Translations under genes and position numbers: made by a program
From: Lewinellaceae bacterium
GTDB taxonomy: Bacteria > Bacteroidota > Bacteroidia > Chitinophagales > Saprospiraceae
Assembly (NCBI GenBank): GCA_016711435.1
Contig: JADJSY010000005.1
Location: forward strand, 124,001 to 188,000
Length of the DNA stretch: 64,000 nt
Direction: 5' to 3'
The notes under the pieces: generated by a model
Seen by the model: only the letters and a program-made list of their open reading frames with translations
Database searches by the model: none
Told to the model about the DNA's origin: nothing
Shown: piece by piece, positions 46,975 to 56,192 of the stretch
Position numbering within the stretch: position 1 is the first letter of the stretch
How the letters are laid out: every line of letters starts with the position of its first letter

Positions 46975-47018
46975 ATCCCGGATTTTTCTTCTGCGAAAAA
47001 TCCGGGATTTTTGTTTTA
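46975..47018 (+). terminator. Terminator after OmpP1/FadL gene
   Basis: ATCCCGGATTTTTC pairs with GAAAAATCCGGGAT, then TTTTGTTTT; similar to the terminator at 11833. It could also serve the opposing gene at 47021. Confidence 0.8.
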
Positions 47019-47020
47019 CA

Positions 47021-48031
47021 TTACTTAAAATTCCGCCACTCATACTCCCAGCGCGCAACTTCCTGGATCATACTAATTTCATTGCTCAACAGCGCATGGG
47101 CTTCCTGGATCATCATGGATTGTGCGCTTAAAACAGTGGTGTAATGGATGCCAAAATCATAGCGGGCGCCAAAGCCGACCTGTTTCAGCGCATCATTCAG
47201 TGGCGTGACGCGTTGAGTTGCCTCCTGGCGAAATGCCTGCAACATCAGCCGGAGTTCGAGCCACATGGCGGCGGCTATGTCGCGGTGTCTGGAAAGCGCT
47301 TCTTTCTGAACGGCTTTCACCTGTTCCGGGTCGTGGTCGTGGCCGTACTCGCCAAAAGAATACATCGGCAACTTTTTGATGGCGGCTTCCGCCCAGTCGC
47401 GCACTTCCTGGTGTTTGTTTTCATATTGCTGTTGCAGGGCCGTTTGTTTTTCCCAGCGGCTGACGTCGGTGGCTGTCTGCATGTATTCCGAGCAGAGTGT
47501 GGCCCATTCCACATCCGTTCCGGGTATAGGCGCGGTATTGACATTGGGTGTTCCGTTGACCGGTTTCAGGCCTTTTTCTGCCAGCAATCCTGCGATATAG
47601 GCGTGTTGTTCCTGTTCGCTCATCTTTGAAAATTTTTGAGCGAAGGCCGGATCTGTCAACATTTTTTGCGCCAGTTCAGAAGTGGCGGCATTCATGGAGC
47701 TTTGCTGCTGCGGCGTCACCCGGGAAACCGGTTGTGCAACAGGGCGCACCCCCATCGGGTTTTTCTGGTAAAACTGCATCTGGAGTTGTTGGTTCTCCAG
47801 ACCGGCTTTTTCGATCTTGTCAAACCAGGGCATGTAATGCGGTTTGGCATCGGGGCGGGCGGCGTTGTTCGGATAGGCTTGTTGAAAGGCTTCCGCAAGC
47901 GTTGCAGGTGGTGCGGGCAGTTCGTTGATCAGGGCAACGGCATCCGTTGCACTCAGCGGTTGTGCGGCGGCGGGGATGATTGCCAGCAGCAACCACGCTA
48001 TGATGAATTGATTGAAAATCAGGTGTTTCAT
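47021..48031 (-). CDS. Hypothetical secreted protein
   Basis: 336 aa, signal peptide ending IPAAAQ (about residue 24). The rest is soluble and mainly helical, with HYMPWFDKIEKAGLENQQLQ, SEQEQHAYIAGLLAEKGLKP and EATQRVTPLNDALKQVGFGA. No domain that I recognise. A plausible periplasmic protein; no operon partner except a tiny ORF upstream across a repeat. Confidence 0.7.
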   Translation of the reverse strand: MKHLIFNQFIIAWLLLAIIPAAAQPLSATDAVALINELPAPPATLAEAFQQAYPNNAARPDAKPHYMPWFDKIEKAGLENQQLQMQFYQKNPMGVRPVAQPVSRVTPQQQSSMNAATSELAQKMLTDPAFAQKFSKMSEQEQHAYIAGLLAEKGLKPVNGTPNVNTAPIPGTDVEWATLCSEYMQTATDVSRWEKQTALQQQYENKHQEVRDWAEAAIKKLPMYSFGEYGHDHDPEQVKAVQKEALSRHRDIAAAMWLELRLMLQAFRQEATQRVTPLNDALKQVGFGARYDFGIHYTTVLSAQSMMIQEAHALLSNEISMIQEVARWEYEWRNFK

Positions 48032-48032
48032 T

Positions 48033-48218
48033 GTTACTAGTTATCAGTTATCTGTTATCAGGGTTTTTCAGGCTGGAATGGGTGGATAAGGGTTTGTTTC
48101 TTTCCCTTCATTGTGTTGTTATCCGTTATCAGTTATCAGTGTGGTAAATCTTGGCTATACTATTTATCTAAGCCAAGAGTTACCACACTGATAACTAATA
48201 ACCGATAACGAATAACTA
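48033..48218. repeat. Intergenic hairpin (TTATCAGTTATCTGTTATCAG type)
   Basis: GTTATCCGTTATCAGTTATC then AGTGTGGTAA...CTTGGCT pairs with AGCCAAGAGTTACCACACTG then ATAACTAATAACCGATAAC. The left flank has the module GGGTTTTTCAGGC (48061-48073), shared with 36650 and 63059. Confidence 0.9.
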
Positions 48219-48221
48219 CTT

Positions 48222-48320
48222 TACCTGGCGGTACAACTTAAAACCGTGTATCGCAGTCCGAAAGCCGGCGATGATGACGGCGATCGTGACAATTTGCAGC
48301 AATAATTCTAATGTTTTCAT
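48222..48320 (-). CDS. Tiny membrane ORF, 32 aa
   Basis: MKTLELLLQIVTIAVIIAGF then RTAIHGLSCTAR: one clear membrane helix. If the AAA run at 48241-48243 lacked one base, the end would read HGFKLYRQVK, a more natural basic tail. It is between two repeats. Function unknown. Confidence 0.4.
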
Positions 48321-48333
48321 GGTGGAAATGGAT

Positions 48334-48446
48334 GGTTGAGGTGGTGGAGGTTGTTGAGGGGTTGAGATTGTTGAGTGTTGAGAATGTTGAGATTGTTGAG
48401 GGTTGAGAGTGGTAACTCATGGCCCTCAACATTCTCAACCCTCAAC
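48334..48446. repeat. Intergenic inverted repeat (GGTTGAGATTGTTGAG type)
   Basis: Left part has many TTGAG words (GGTTGAGGTGGTGGAGG, GTTGAGATTGTTGAGTGTTG). The right is CTCAACATTCTCAACCCTCA. The left is longer than the right, so the arms are unequal. A lone arm of this class is at 32769-32806. Confidence 0.75.
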
Positions 48447-48452
48447 AAAAAA

Positions 48453-48881
48453 TCAGTCTCTTTCCGCTTTCAGTTCGTAACGTTCGCCTTCAAGGGTACC
48501 GGAAAGTTCGAGGTCGTCGCCGTTGATTTCCACGTCGAATTTGAGGCGCTCGCCGGTATTGTTTTCGAGTTCTACTTCGGCGTCTTCTTCATCCAGGGTG
48601 TAGTCGCCGCTGACGATTTCGCTGCTGCCGTCGATGTAATTGATGCTCCATTTAAAGTCGCCGTTGGAACCGGAATAGGCTTCAAATTCCATTTCGGAGG
48701 CCAGAACGATGCTGCCTTTGAGTTCGACGCCATCGACCGTGAATGATTTGAGTTCCCATTCGCCGACGATGTCACCACGCAGGCTAGGTTTTTTGTCTTT
48801 TTCGCAGCTGGTGAAAGCAGGCAACAGGATCAGGAGAAGCAGGAATGCTGGGAGGTTTGTTTTTGAAAATACGGTTTTCAT
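48453..48881 (-). CDS. Lipocalin-like small lipoprotein
   Basis: 142 aa with a lipobox (PAFTSC, Cys26). After the signal it has IVGEWELKSFTVDGVEL, then beta strands rich in Asp/Glu (DYTLDEEDAEVELENNTG), which resembles the lipocalin-like/DUF-type Bacteroidota lipoproteins. Function unknown; likely envelope-located. Confidence 0.75.
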   Translation of the reverse strand: MKTVFSKTNLPAFLLLLILLPAFTSCEKDKKPSLRGDIVGEWELKSFTVDGVELKGSIVLASEMEFEAYSGSNGDFKWSINYIDGSSEIVSGDYTLDEEDAEVELENNTGERLKFDVEINGDDLELSGTLEGERYELKAERD

Positions 48882-49014
48882 TGCTTAATTGAATTTAGTT
48901 GTTGTGATGAATGGTTGCGTTGGTCGGAATGTCAATTCCTCCAATTGCTTGATTGTCAGTGATGTGATGTTGGAAAATGTTGTGTTTTCCGGGGTGGTTT
49001 CTTTGGGTGTTTTT

Positions 49015-49850
49015 TTATGCGGTCAAAGCGAGTGGGGTGTAGGTTTGAGGCATAAATCCCGATTTGAACGAAGAAGGTTTTTTGCCTGTAAACGTTTTAA
49101 AATCGCGGATAAAATGCGATTGGTCGGCATATCCAAAATGGTGGCTTATTTCCGTCCAGCTGACTTTGGGATTATTTTGAACAAAATCATAGGCGCTTTT
49201 GAAGCGTACAATCCGTCCGTAGGTTTTGGGGCTGATCCCGATGTTATCCTGGAACGTACGTTGCAACTGGCGTTTCCCTACGAACACCTGGCCGCTAACA
49301 TCGTCGACCGATTGCTGCCCGGTTTCCTTGCGGATATACTGCATGGCTTCCAAAAAGTAAAAACGATCCTGTTGCTTTTGCATAGCGACCTGTTGGCGGA
49401 AAAAAGCGACTGCTATTTGTACACGATGTTCATTGGAGGGTGCTGCCTGTATTTTTCCACCAGGTCTCCGATGCCTTTTCCGAAGAAACTGTGCATCTCT
49501 GCAAAACTATCCACCAGTTCTCCAATAGGTTTTTTGAACAAGGAATAAATGGCTTCGGGTTTGCAACTTATTCCAAACAGACCTGTACTGCCTGCCATTT
49601 TAAACAGAATAGGTTCTATATGAATGCCTCCCAGAAAAGCCTCGGGGAATTCTACCGCGTTACCGTTGATATAGCCGGTATGGATAAAAGGAGGCGTTAC
49701 ATGTATGATCATTTCTGCCGAACCTGTTGCCAGGCAATATTGAAGATCAGATATTTGATCCGGTGAGCCGTCGCTTTCCAAAACCAAAAAAGAATCGAGG
49801 TATGGTTGCAAGTCAGCCGGTACGGCAAAATGTGCTGTACTGATTTTCAT
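49015..49850 (-). CDS. AraC-family transcriptional regulator, frameshifted
   Basis: DNA-binding regulator with an N-terminal sensing domain of about 130 residues (AVPADLQPYLDSFLVLESDG, ATGSAEMIIHVTP) and a C-terminal AraC HTH (VGKRQLQRTFQDNIGISPKT, SHHFGYADQSHFIRDFKTFT). Start MKISTAHF at 49850. The first frame is lost after VEK near 49454; the continuation (QAAPSNEHRVQIAVAFFRQQ) is one base out, and one more A in the A5 run (plus T5 at 49454-49458) would restore it. Total about 278 residues, normal. Inducer unknown. Confidence 0.87.
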
Positions 49851-49925
49851 GTTTTCAAATTTGGTGCTGCAAAGGTGCAGGCGTTTAAAAATGCAAGATT
49901 GAATATAAACGACATTGTTCCAGAT

Positions 49926-50029
49926 AGGGATGAGGAATGAGGGATGAGGGATGATGTACATCCGCTCGAAAAATGTAAGTCCACCTAACATCACGCTCGG
50001 TCATCCCTCATTCCTCATCCCTCATTCCT
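49926..50029. repeat. Intergenic hairpin (ATGAGGGATGAGGA arms)
   Basis: GGGATGAGGAATGAGGGATG on the left mirrors CATCCCTCATTCCTCATCCC on the right. The loop has both TACATCCGCTCGAAAAA (49957-49973) and CATCACGCTCGG (49989-50000), combining modules from the 31139 and 19434 elements. Confidence 0.9.
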
Positions 50030-51010
50030 TTATTTGCCTTGATATCGTTCCACCTTATTCTGAATCACCGGCACCGTTTGCAGGTAGGCATAAACGGCTT
50101 TAATTTCCGTTTCGCTGAGTCCGGCATGGGGCAACATCGGGTAATGCAGCAGACCCCCTGTGGGCTTTTTGCTATACCGCACGGCTTCCACAAATTGTTG
50201 TTCCGTCCAGTTGCCGATCCCCGTTTCCTTGTCCATGGTGATGTTGGCAGTAGTGACGCCCGTTTTGCCATCCAGATCGAGCATAACCGTGCCACCGCCG
50301 TAAAAACCAGGCGTTTTTTCGGGTTCCAGGTCGTTCAGCGTTTTCAAATCGGCGCTGTGGCAGGCAAAACAACCGATCATACCGTCGGCCACATATTTAC
50401 CCAGCGCTACCTTATCAGTCGTATCCGGTTCCATAATCGGCCGGCTGGGCAAGGGCAATGGCTTGAAGGCTATGTTGCACAAAAGTTTGATGAGGAAATT
50501 GGGTTTGTTGGCGGGAAATTCATGCGAATCAGCCGCCAATTCGGGGTCGGGCGAACGCAACCAGGCAATGACCGAATGTATATCATCTTCCGACATCCGC
50601 GGGAATTTGGGCATGAAAGGCGGCACGTACGCGCCTGTCTGCGGGCGGATACCCGTTCGCAGGAAATAGTAGAGTTCGCCGTCGGTCCAGTTGCCGATGC
50701 CATGCGTTTTGTCCTGGGTAATATTCAGCGAATAGGTATCGCCGAATTCCTTGGGAATATCCGCGCGGAAAGAGCCGGTGAGTTTTTGGGTTTCGGTCGA
50801 ATAGTGGCATTCGCGGCAAAGCATGGAGGAAATCCGTTTGCCTTCCGCAATATGAGCGGAATCAACCGTCACTTTCAGGTTTTTAATGGCGTCGGTCATT
50901 TCAACGGGGTACTTGGGGATACCTTTGATCTGGATGTACAAAACAAAAGCACCCACCAACAGGACGATAAAGCCCAGTGTGTACAAGAGGATTTTGAAAA
51001 ATCGTTTCAT
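50030..51010 (-). CDS. Diheme c-type cytochrome
   Basis: 326-aa electron-transfer protein with an N-terminal membrane anchor (ILLYTLGFIVLLVGAFVLYI). Two heme-attachment sites: CRECH at 65-69 and CFACH at 214-218, each in a domain with GIGNWTDGELYYFLRTGI / GIGNWTEQQFVEAVRYSK and FMPKFPRMSEDDIHSVIAWL. Related to alcohol-dehydrogenase-type cytochrome subunits, but no dehydrogenase is adjacent. Located in the periplasm. Confidence 0.92.
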   Translation of the reverse strand: MKRFFKILLYTLGFIVLLVGAFVLYIQIKGIPKYPVEMTDAIKNLKVTVDSAHIAEGKRISSMLCRECHYSTETQKLTGSFRADIPKEFGDTYSLNITQDKTHGIGNWTDGELYYFLRTGIRPQTGAYVPPFMPKFPRMSEDDIHSVIAWLRSPDPELAADSHEFPANKPNFLIKLLCNIAFKPLPLPSRPIMEPDTTDKVALGKYVADGMIGCFACHSADLKTLNDLEPEKTPGFYGGGTVMLDLDGKTGVTTANITMDKETGIGNWTEQQFVEAVRYSKKPTGGLLHYPMLPHAGLSETEIKAVYAYLQTVPVIQNKVERYQGK

Positions 51011-51078
51011 AATGAGAAAGTTGGTTTAGTTACTAATAAGGCAATGGAATTTAAGTAAAAGGGCAAAGGCAAAAAGCA

Positions 51079-51202
51079 ATTTATACTTCGCGCCGCGAGG
51101 TTTTATGCATTCGGTTTGGCAACGTTTACTAAACTTTTTAAGTTTAGTAAACGTCTCCTCGGCTTAGCTCATCCACAAACCTGGCGGCGCGAGGTGTAAA
51201 TT
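51079..51202. repeat. Intergenic palindrome with CGTTTACTAAAC core
   Basis: AATTTATACTTCGCGCCGC on the left mirrors GGCGGCGCGAGGTGTAAATT on the right. The core is ACGTTTACTAAACT - TTTTA - AGTTTAGTAAACGT (51122-51154), which recurs in slightly different form at 34836-34866. A lone GGCAAAGGCAAAAAGC arm precedes it. Confidence 0.85.
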
Positions 51203-51252
51203 AATGCGTTACGGAAGATTTAGTATCGGCTCATTTGCACACCTGCTTACGG

Positions 51253-52389
51253 TTAAAAATCAACCTCAAAAAGCGTCCGCATTTGCCGCTCATTGACGCG
51301 TTCCGGCAACATTCTGAACAGTGCATTGCGGGCGGCGGCCAGTACCGGATTGTTCAGTTGGGCCACCCTGCCCAATGCCCGGGAATTGTTGACGATATAG
51401 TGGGTGCGTTTCAACCTTCTTTGCTCGAAAGCGCGGAAAGCAACAGCCGGATTGCTGTTTTTTGCCATTTCGTCGGCCAGGATCACCGCATCTTCGATCG
51501 CCTGACAAGCGCCCTGTCCCATATTGGGTGTGGTGGCATGGGCGGCATCTCCGATCAGCACAATATTGCCAAATGCAAAGTTTTTCAGGGGTTTCAGGTC
51601 GATGATGTCATTCCAAATCAAATCTTCATCGCGGGTTTGGGCCAGAATCTGCGCGACCGGTGCATGGTAATGCCCGAAATGGCGCTGCAAATCTTCCACA
51701 GTGTACCGGCGCATGGTCGCATCGTTGGCCGCTGCATTGATACAGGCAAACCAGTAAATACGGTTATCGGTCAGTGGGACGATGCCGAACCGCCCGTCTG
51801 TGCCCCAGGTTTCCGAAGCGGCTGACAATTTCAGGTCGCCTGCATCGACTACTGCCCGCCAGCAGGTATACCCTGCATACCTCGGCGTGGCATCGGGCAA
51901 TAACTGACGGCGCACCGAAGAATGAATCCCATCGGCAACAATCAGATAATCGGTAGCAATAGTAGCACCATCCTGAAATTGAATTGTTATAGTGTCTTCA
52001 TTTTTTTCGAAACCCATCGCTCTTTTGCCGGTAATGATTTGTTCGGCATCCAGCTCCGTCAGCAATGCTTCGTGCAGGGCGGCCCTGTGGATAGCAAAAT
52101 TGTGCAGTCCGTATTTTTGGCTGATCGCCCCTGCATCTGCCCGTGTGATAGTGCTGCCTGCCTGATCGAGTATCTCAAATGTGGGCAGCAACCGACCGCG
52201 TTCAACCATTTTTTCTGCAATACCGAGGTGCTGATACGCTTTTACGGCATTGGCAGCAAGCAGCAAACCCGCTCCCAACGGTTTGATATCCGGCGCGGCT
52301 TCGAATACCTGCGCTTTGATCCCGATTTTTTGAAGTGCAATGGCAGTGGTAAGTCCTGCAATACCTGCTCCGAGAATAGTGTATTTCAT
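51253..52389 (-). CDS. FAD-dependent aromatic-type monooxygenase
   Basis: 378-aa flavoprotein of the PheA/TfdB-like class that uses NAD(P)H to hydroxylate or epoxidise an unknown substrate. FAD site GAGIAGLTTAIAL at 7-19; then the DG motif in YLIVADGIHSSVRRQLLP, and GDAAHATTPNMGQGACQAIE near the C-terminus. I use ATG at 52389; the longer frame runs through repeat words (HQTPNIKRQPT). Confidence 0.92.
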   Translation of the reverse strand: MKYTILGAGIAGLTTAIALQKIGIKAQVFEAAPDIKPLGAGLLLAANAVKAYQHLGIAEKMVERGRLLPTFEILDQAGSTITRADAGAISQKYGLHNFAIHRAALHEALLTELDAEQIITGKRAMGFEKNEDTITIQFQDGATIATDYLIVADGIHSSVRRQLLPDATPRYAGYTCWRAVVDAGDLKLSAASETWGTDGRFGIVPLTDNRIYWFACINAAANDATMRRYTVEDLQRHFGHYHAPVAQILAQTRDEDLIWNDIIDLKPLKNFAFGNIVLIGDAAHATTPNMGQGACQAIEDAVILADEMAKNSNPAVAFRAFEQRRLKRTHYIVNNSRALGRVAQLNNPVLAAARNALFRMLPERVNERQMRTLFEVDF

Positions 52390-52621
52390 TGTTGGCTGGC
52401 GTTTGATATTTGGTGTTTGGTGTTTGATGTTTCGGGCTTGGGTGTTTTCATTTGGTTCAAAGGGTTTGGGGGTGTTTTCATTTGGTTCAAAGAGCCTTGC
52501 GGTGCTTGTTAATTCAAAACCTGAGACAAATGTGCGGGCCGGGGGCAAAACATTGCAATCAATTGTGGGTGAATCGCGAAAATCAGTGGATGAATCGCCA
52601 AAAGTCGTTACTGAATTTCTG

Positions 52622-52655
52622 TTTGCCCGAAAAGTATAAAATCCTGTTACTTTCG
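52622..52655 (+). promoter_or_regulatory. Promoter of doxX, nearly leaderless
   Basis: TTTG (52622-52625), 22 bases, then TACTTTCG (52648-52655). The ATG at 52661 follows by 5 bases, so the transcript would start at or inside the first codons. Confidence 0.45.
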
Positions 52656-52660
52656 CAGTT

Positions 52661-53077
52661 ATGAAAGCAATATTTTCTTCCCTTCCGCTGCCCCAATTCG
52701 ATACTGTTTATGCTTTGTTGCGCATCACCACGGGCTTTCTCATGCTGTTGCACGGCTGGGAAGTGTTTGACCCCACACTCATGGCCGAGTACGGCAAATG
52801 GCTGAATGACCTTCATTTCCCGGCGCCCCAATTCATGGCCTGGCTCGGAAAAGGCACCGAACTGGTAGCAGGCGCCTGTCTGATGCTCGGTTTTGCCACC
52901 CGCCTGATGACGATCCCGCTGATGATTGCCATGCTGGTGGTCGCTTTCGGTATGGGGCACGGAAAAATCTGGTATGGCGATCAGCATCCTTTTTTGTTCG
53001 TGCTGTTGAATGTGCTGTTTCTGTTCGGCGGCGGAGGAAAGTGGAGCCTGGACGGGGTGTTGTTCGACCGGAGATGA
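52661..53077 (+). CDS. DoxX-family membrane protein
   Basis: 138 aa, four membrane helices. YALLRITTGFLMLLHGWEVF and WLGKGTELVAGACLMLGFAT are typical DoxX/DoxD signatures. The role in this family is unsettled (quinone- or thiosulfate-linked in some members). Probably monocistronic. Confidence 0.9.
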   Translation: MKAIFSSLPLPQFDTVYALLRITTGFLMLLHGWEVFDPTLMAEYGKWLNDLHFPAPQFMAWLGKGTELVAGACLMLGFATRLMTIPLMIAMLVVAFGMGHGKIWYGDQHPFLFVLLNVLFLFGGGGKWSLDGVLFDRR

Positions 53078-53084
53078 GATTATT

Positions 53085-53156
53085 AAACACATAGGCACAT
53101 AGAAAACATAGTTTTTAGAGTACTCTACGCTATGTTTTCTATGTGCCTATGTGTTT
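53085..53156. repeat. Perfect 27-bp intergenic hairpin (CACATAGG type)
   Basis: AAACACATAGGCACATAGAA then AACATAG (53085-53111) is the exact reverse complement of 53130-53156, with an 18-base loop. The flank continues the word theme (GACTATGTGGTTAAAA at 53172-). It lies between two plus-strand genes. Confidence 0.97.
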
Positions 53157-53199
53157 AAAAAATAATTATGTGACTATGTGGTTAAAAGCAATAAATACC

Positions 53200-54932
53200 A
53201 TGATGAACAGAACCCTATTCCTCCTGCTTTTTCTTTCCGCACTTTCAACCTGTGCCGCGCAACAAACCTATTGCAACCCCGTCAACCTGGACTACGGATT
53301 CACACCCATTCCAAATTTCAGCGAATGGGGCCGCCACCGCGCTACCGCCGACCCGGTTATCGTGACCTACAAAGGCGACTATTACCTTTTTTCCACCAAC
53401 CAGTGGGGTTACTGGTGGAGCAGCGACCTGCTGAACTGGAATTTTGTTTCGCGCAGTTTCCTCAAATCCTACCATAAAGTGTACGACGACCTCTGCGCCC
53501 CTGCGGTGGGTATCATCGGCGACACCATGCTGCTGTTCGGCTCCACCTATGGCCGCGATTTCCCGATCTGGATGAGCACCAACCCAAAAGCCAATGAATG
53601 GACGGAAGCCGTACCTGCCTTCGATATCGGCGGCTGGGATCCGGCATTTTTTACAGACGACGACGGACGGCTGTATATGTACAATGGCAGCAGTAACCGC
53701 TATCCCATGTACGGCGTCGAACTGAACCGGAAAACCCTGCAACCTATGGGGTACCGCAAGGAAATGTACCTGCTCGAACCGGATCGTTACGGCTGGCAGC
53801 GCTTCGGCGAATACATGGACAATACCTTCCTCGATCCTTTCATCGAAGGGGCCTGGATGACGCGGCACAACAACAAATATTACCTGCAATACGGCGCGCC
53901 CGGCACCGAATTCAGCGGCTATGCCGACGGCGTGGTGGTGGGCGACAACCCGCTGGGGCCTTTTACACCACAGTCCGATCCGTTTTCTTTCAAACCCGGC
54001 GGTTTTGCGCGCGGCGCCGGGCATGGCGCTACTTTTCAGGATAAATGGAACAACTGGTGGCATGTGTCGACGGTTGTTCTGTCCGTCAAAAATAACTTCG
54101 AGCGGCGCCTTGGTATCTGGCCCGCCGGATTCGACCGGGATTTAATGTACTGCAACACGGTTTTTGGCGATTACCCGCACTACCTCCCGAACGGCCCCGC
54201 CAACCACCTGCAAAGCCGTTTCACGGGCTGGATGCTGCTGAATTATAAAAACCGGTGCAGGTTTCGTCTACTTACGGATCTTACAATGCCAACCACGCCG
54301 TCGATGAAAGTATTAAAACCTACTGGTCTGCGGCAGGCTCCGATCCAGGCGAATGGATACAAAGCGACCTCGGCGCTTTGGCTACCGTTCGGGCCATTCA
54401 GGTCAATTACGCCGACCAGGATGCCGGCCTGTTGGGCAAACAAACCAATATTTACCACCAATACAAGATTTGGCATTCCGCCGATGGCCGCAAATGGGAA
54501 CTGCTGGTGGATAAAAGTAAAAACACCACGGATGTGCCGCACGATTACGTGGAACTGGCAAAACCCGTCCGCACACGTTTTATCAAACTGGAAAATGTCC
54601 ACATGGCCGCCGGCAAATTTGCCATTTCCGGCCTGCGGGTTTTCGGCAACGGGGAAGGGGCCAAACCTGAAAGCGTCCGTTCTTTCATCGTGCTGCGCAC
54701 TGAAAAAGACAAACGTTCCGCCTGGCTCAAATGGGGACCTGTGGACAATGCCTATGCCTATAATATCTACTTCGGCACCGAGCCGGACCAGATGCACAAC
54801 TGCATTATGGTGCACGACGCCAATGAATACTACTACAAAGGCATGGACAATCAAAAAACATATTACTTCTCGATCGAGGCGGTGAATGAAAATGGGGTGT
54901 CGGGGAGGTCGGAGCTGAGGAAAGTAGAGTGA
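53200..54932 (+). CDS. GH43-like secreted glycosidase with discoidin domain, frameshifted
   Basis: Signal peptide (MMNRTLFLLLFLSALSTCAA, cleavage before QQ). A five-bladed glycosidase-like part opens RATADPVIVTYKGDYYLFST, then WDPAFFTDDDGRLYMYNG and DPFIEGAWMTRHNNKYYLQY, the family 43 pattern with acidic residues (ADP, DP, EGAW). A discoidin/F5-8C domain (STYGSYNANHAVDESIKTYW) and an Fn3-like end (AYNIYFGTEPDQMHN) follow. The frame breaks at an A5 run (54247-54251); one more A restores KKPVQVSSTYG. Total about 577 residues. Substrate unknown; no susCD is adjacent. Confidence 0.82.
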
Positions 54933-55095
54933 GGGATGAGGGTGAGGATGAGGAATGAGGATGGTGATGAGGAATGAGGAATAATGAGAAAAAATACTAA
55001 TTTATTGTAAATCAATATTTTAGTACAAAAAATATCGGACATAACGCTCGGCATTCCTCATTCCTCATTCCTCATCCCTGTAAATCCTCATCCCT
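54930..55095. repeat. Intergenic hairpin (ATGAGGGATGAGG arms)
   Basis: GAGGGATGAGGGTGAGGATG on the left and CTCATTCCTCATCCC on the right; the core ACATAACGCTCGGCATT (55036-) is like that of 19434. Long AT-rich loop. Both neighbours end in it: the GH43-like gene stop (54930-54932) and the GlxA-type gene stop (55088-55090). Confidence 0.85.
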
Positions 55096-56071
55096 TACTG
55101 AACTCCTTCCCCTTCCTCCGAAATTCCCCCGGCGCGCACCCTTTCGCACCCCGCCAAAACCTCGAAAACTGCCGGGGATTTCCAAAGCCGCACTGCGCCG
55201 CGATTTCTTTTATCGACATTTCGGTGTGCAGCAACAACTGCTCGCCGTGTTCGAGGCGCATTTTTTCCCGGTAAGCCTGCACAGTTTCTCCGGTGTGTTC
55301 TTTAAACAGCCTCGACAAGTGGCGGCCGCTGATGTTCATTTTTTGTGCCAGGTTTTTGATGGTAAAAGAGGCATCCAGCCGGTTGGCTAATATTTCCTGG
55401 GCTTTATAAACATCGGCATTGAAGTGGTTTTTGAAATCCAGGAAAATATTTTTTTGTCCGGCGGTTTCATTGCGCCGCACGTTGATGACCATTTCCTGCG
55501 CCACCTTTGCCGCCAGCAGCGGGCTTCGCCAGCGCTCCACCAGCGCCAGCGCCATGTCGATGCCGGAGGTCATGCCGGCGCTGGTAAAAATACCTTTGTC
55601 AAAAACATACAACCTGTTTTCCAATATGCGGGCTTTCGGGAACTGTTCTTTCATGTAAGCCAGGCATTTCCAGTGACTGGTACATTCTACATGGTCGAGC
55701 AGGCCCATTTTGCCCAATGCCATAGCCCCCGAACAGATCGAAGCGATATAAACGCCTTTTTCACGCTGCATCCACAGCCAGTTTCCGGCGCGTTCGATTG
55801 CCGCGTCCAATTCACCGGCCTGAAAACTGGCAAAATCGAAACCCGGCACACAAACCATGTCTCCTTTTTTCAGCGACATATCCTCCATACTGGACAGCAT
55901 CGATAACATCAGGCCCTGTTCACTGGTCGCACTTTGATCCAGCCCCGCAAACAGGATTTTAAAATTCCGGTTACCCAGTTCGGAAGCCTCGTAAAACACC
56001 TGCGCCGGACCTGCCAGGTCCTGCAAATGCACTTTCGGGAACAGCAAGAACACAATTTTTGTGATTTCCAT
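55088..56071 (-). CDS. GlxA-type transcriptional regulator (DJ-1/PfpI + AraC)
   Basis: 327-aa regulator. The N-terminal DJ-1-like domain has KIVFLLFPKVHLQDLAG and ICSGAMALGKMGLLDH, with Cys at the nucleophile position. The C-terminal AraC HTH has RLDASFTIKNLAQKMNISGR and RLFKEHTGETVQAYREKMRL. Start at 56071 (MEITKIVFLLF). It diverges from a DJ-1 protein at 56193, which it may control. The last residues and TGA come from the repeat. Confidence 0.92.
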   Translation of the reverse strand: MEITKIVFLLFPKVHLQDLAGPAQVFYEASELGNRNFKILFAGLDQSATSEQGLMLSMLSSMEDMSLKKGDMVCVPGFDFASFQAGELDAAIERAGNWLWMQREKGVYIASICSGAMALGKMGLLDHVECTSHWKCLAYMKEQFPKARILENRLYVFDKGIFTSAGMTSGIDMALALVERWRSPLLAAKVAQEMVINVRRNETAGQKNIFLDFKNHFNADVYKAQEILANRLDASFTIKNLAQKMNISGRHLSRLFKEHTGETVQAYREKMRLEHGEQLLLHTEMSIKEIAAQCGFGNPRQFSRFWRGAKGCAPGEFRRKGKEFSKG

Positions 56072-56135
56072 GTAATGGGGAATGAGTAGAAAAACAAATG
56101 ATTTATGCGGACAGTCTTTGGACAAAAGAAGACAT

Positions 56136-56169
56136 TTTCGGAAAGGCTGGGTTGCAGGGAATAACTTTG
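56136..56169 (+). promoter_or_regulatory. Promoter of the DJ-1/TPR gene
   Basis: TTTC (56136-56139), 22 bases, then TAACTTTG (56162-56169), a match to TAnnTTTG, 23 bases before the ATG. Confidence 0.5.
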
Positions 56170-56192
56170 AATAAAATTTAAAAGTTACGGCT

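Noticed and set aside
50039..51058. 339-codon open frame antisense to the diheme cytochrome
   Set aside because: Fully overlaps a gene with two clear CxxCH sites; shadow frame.
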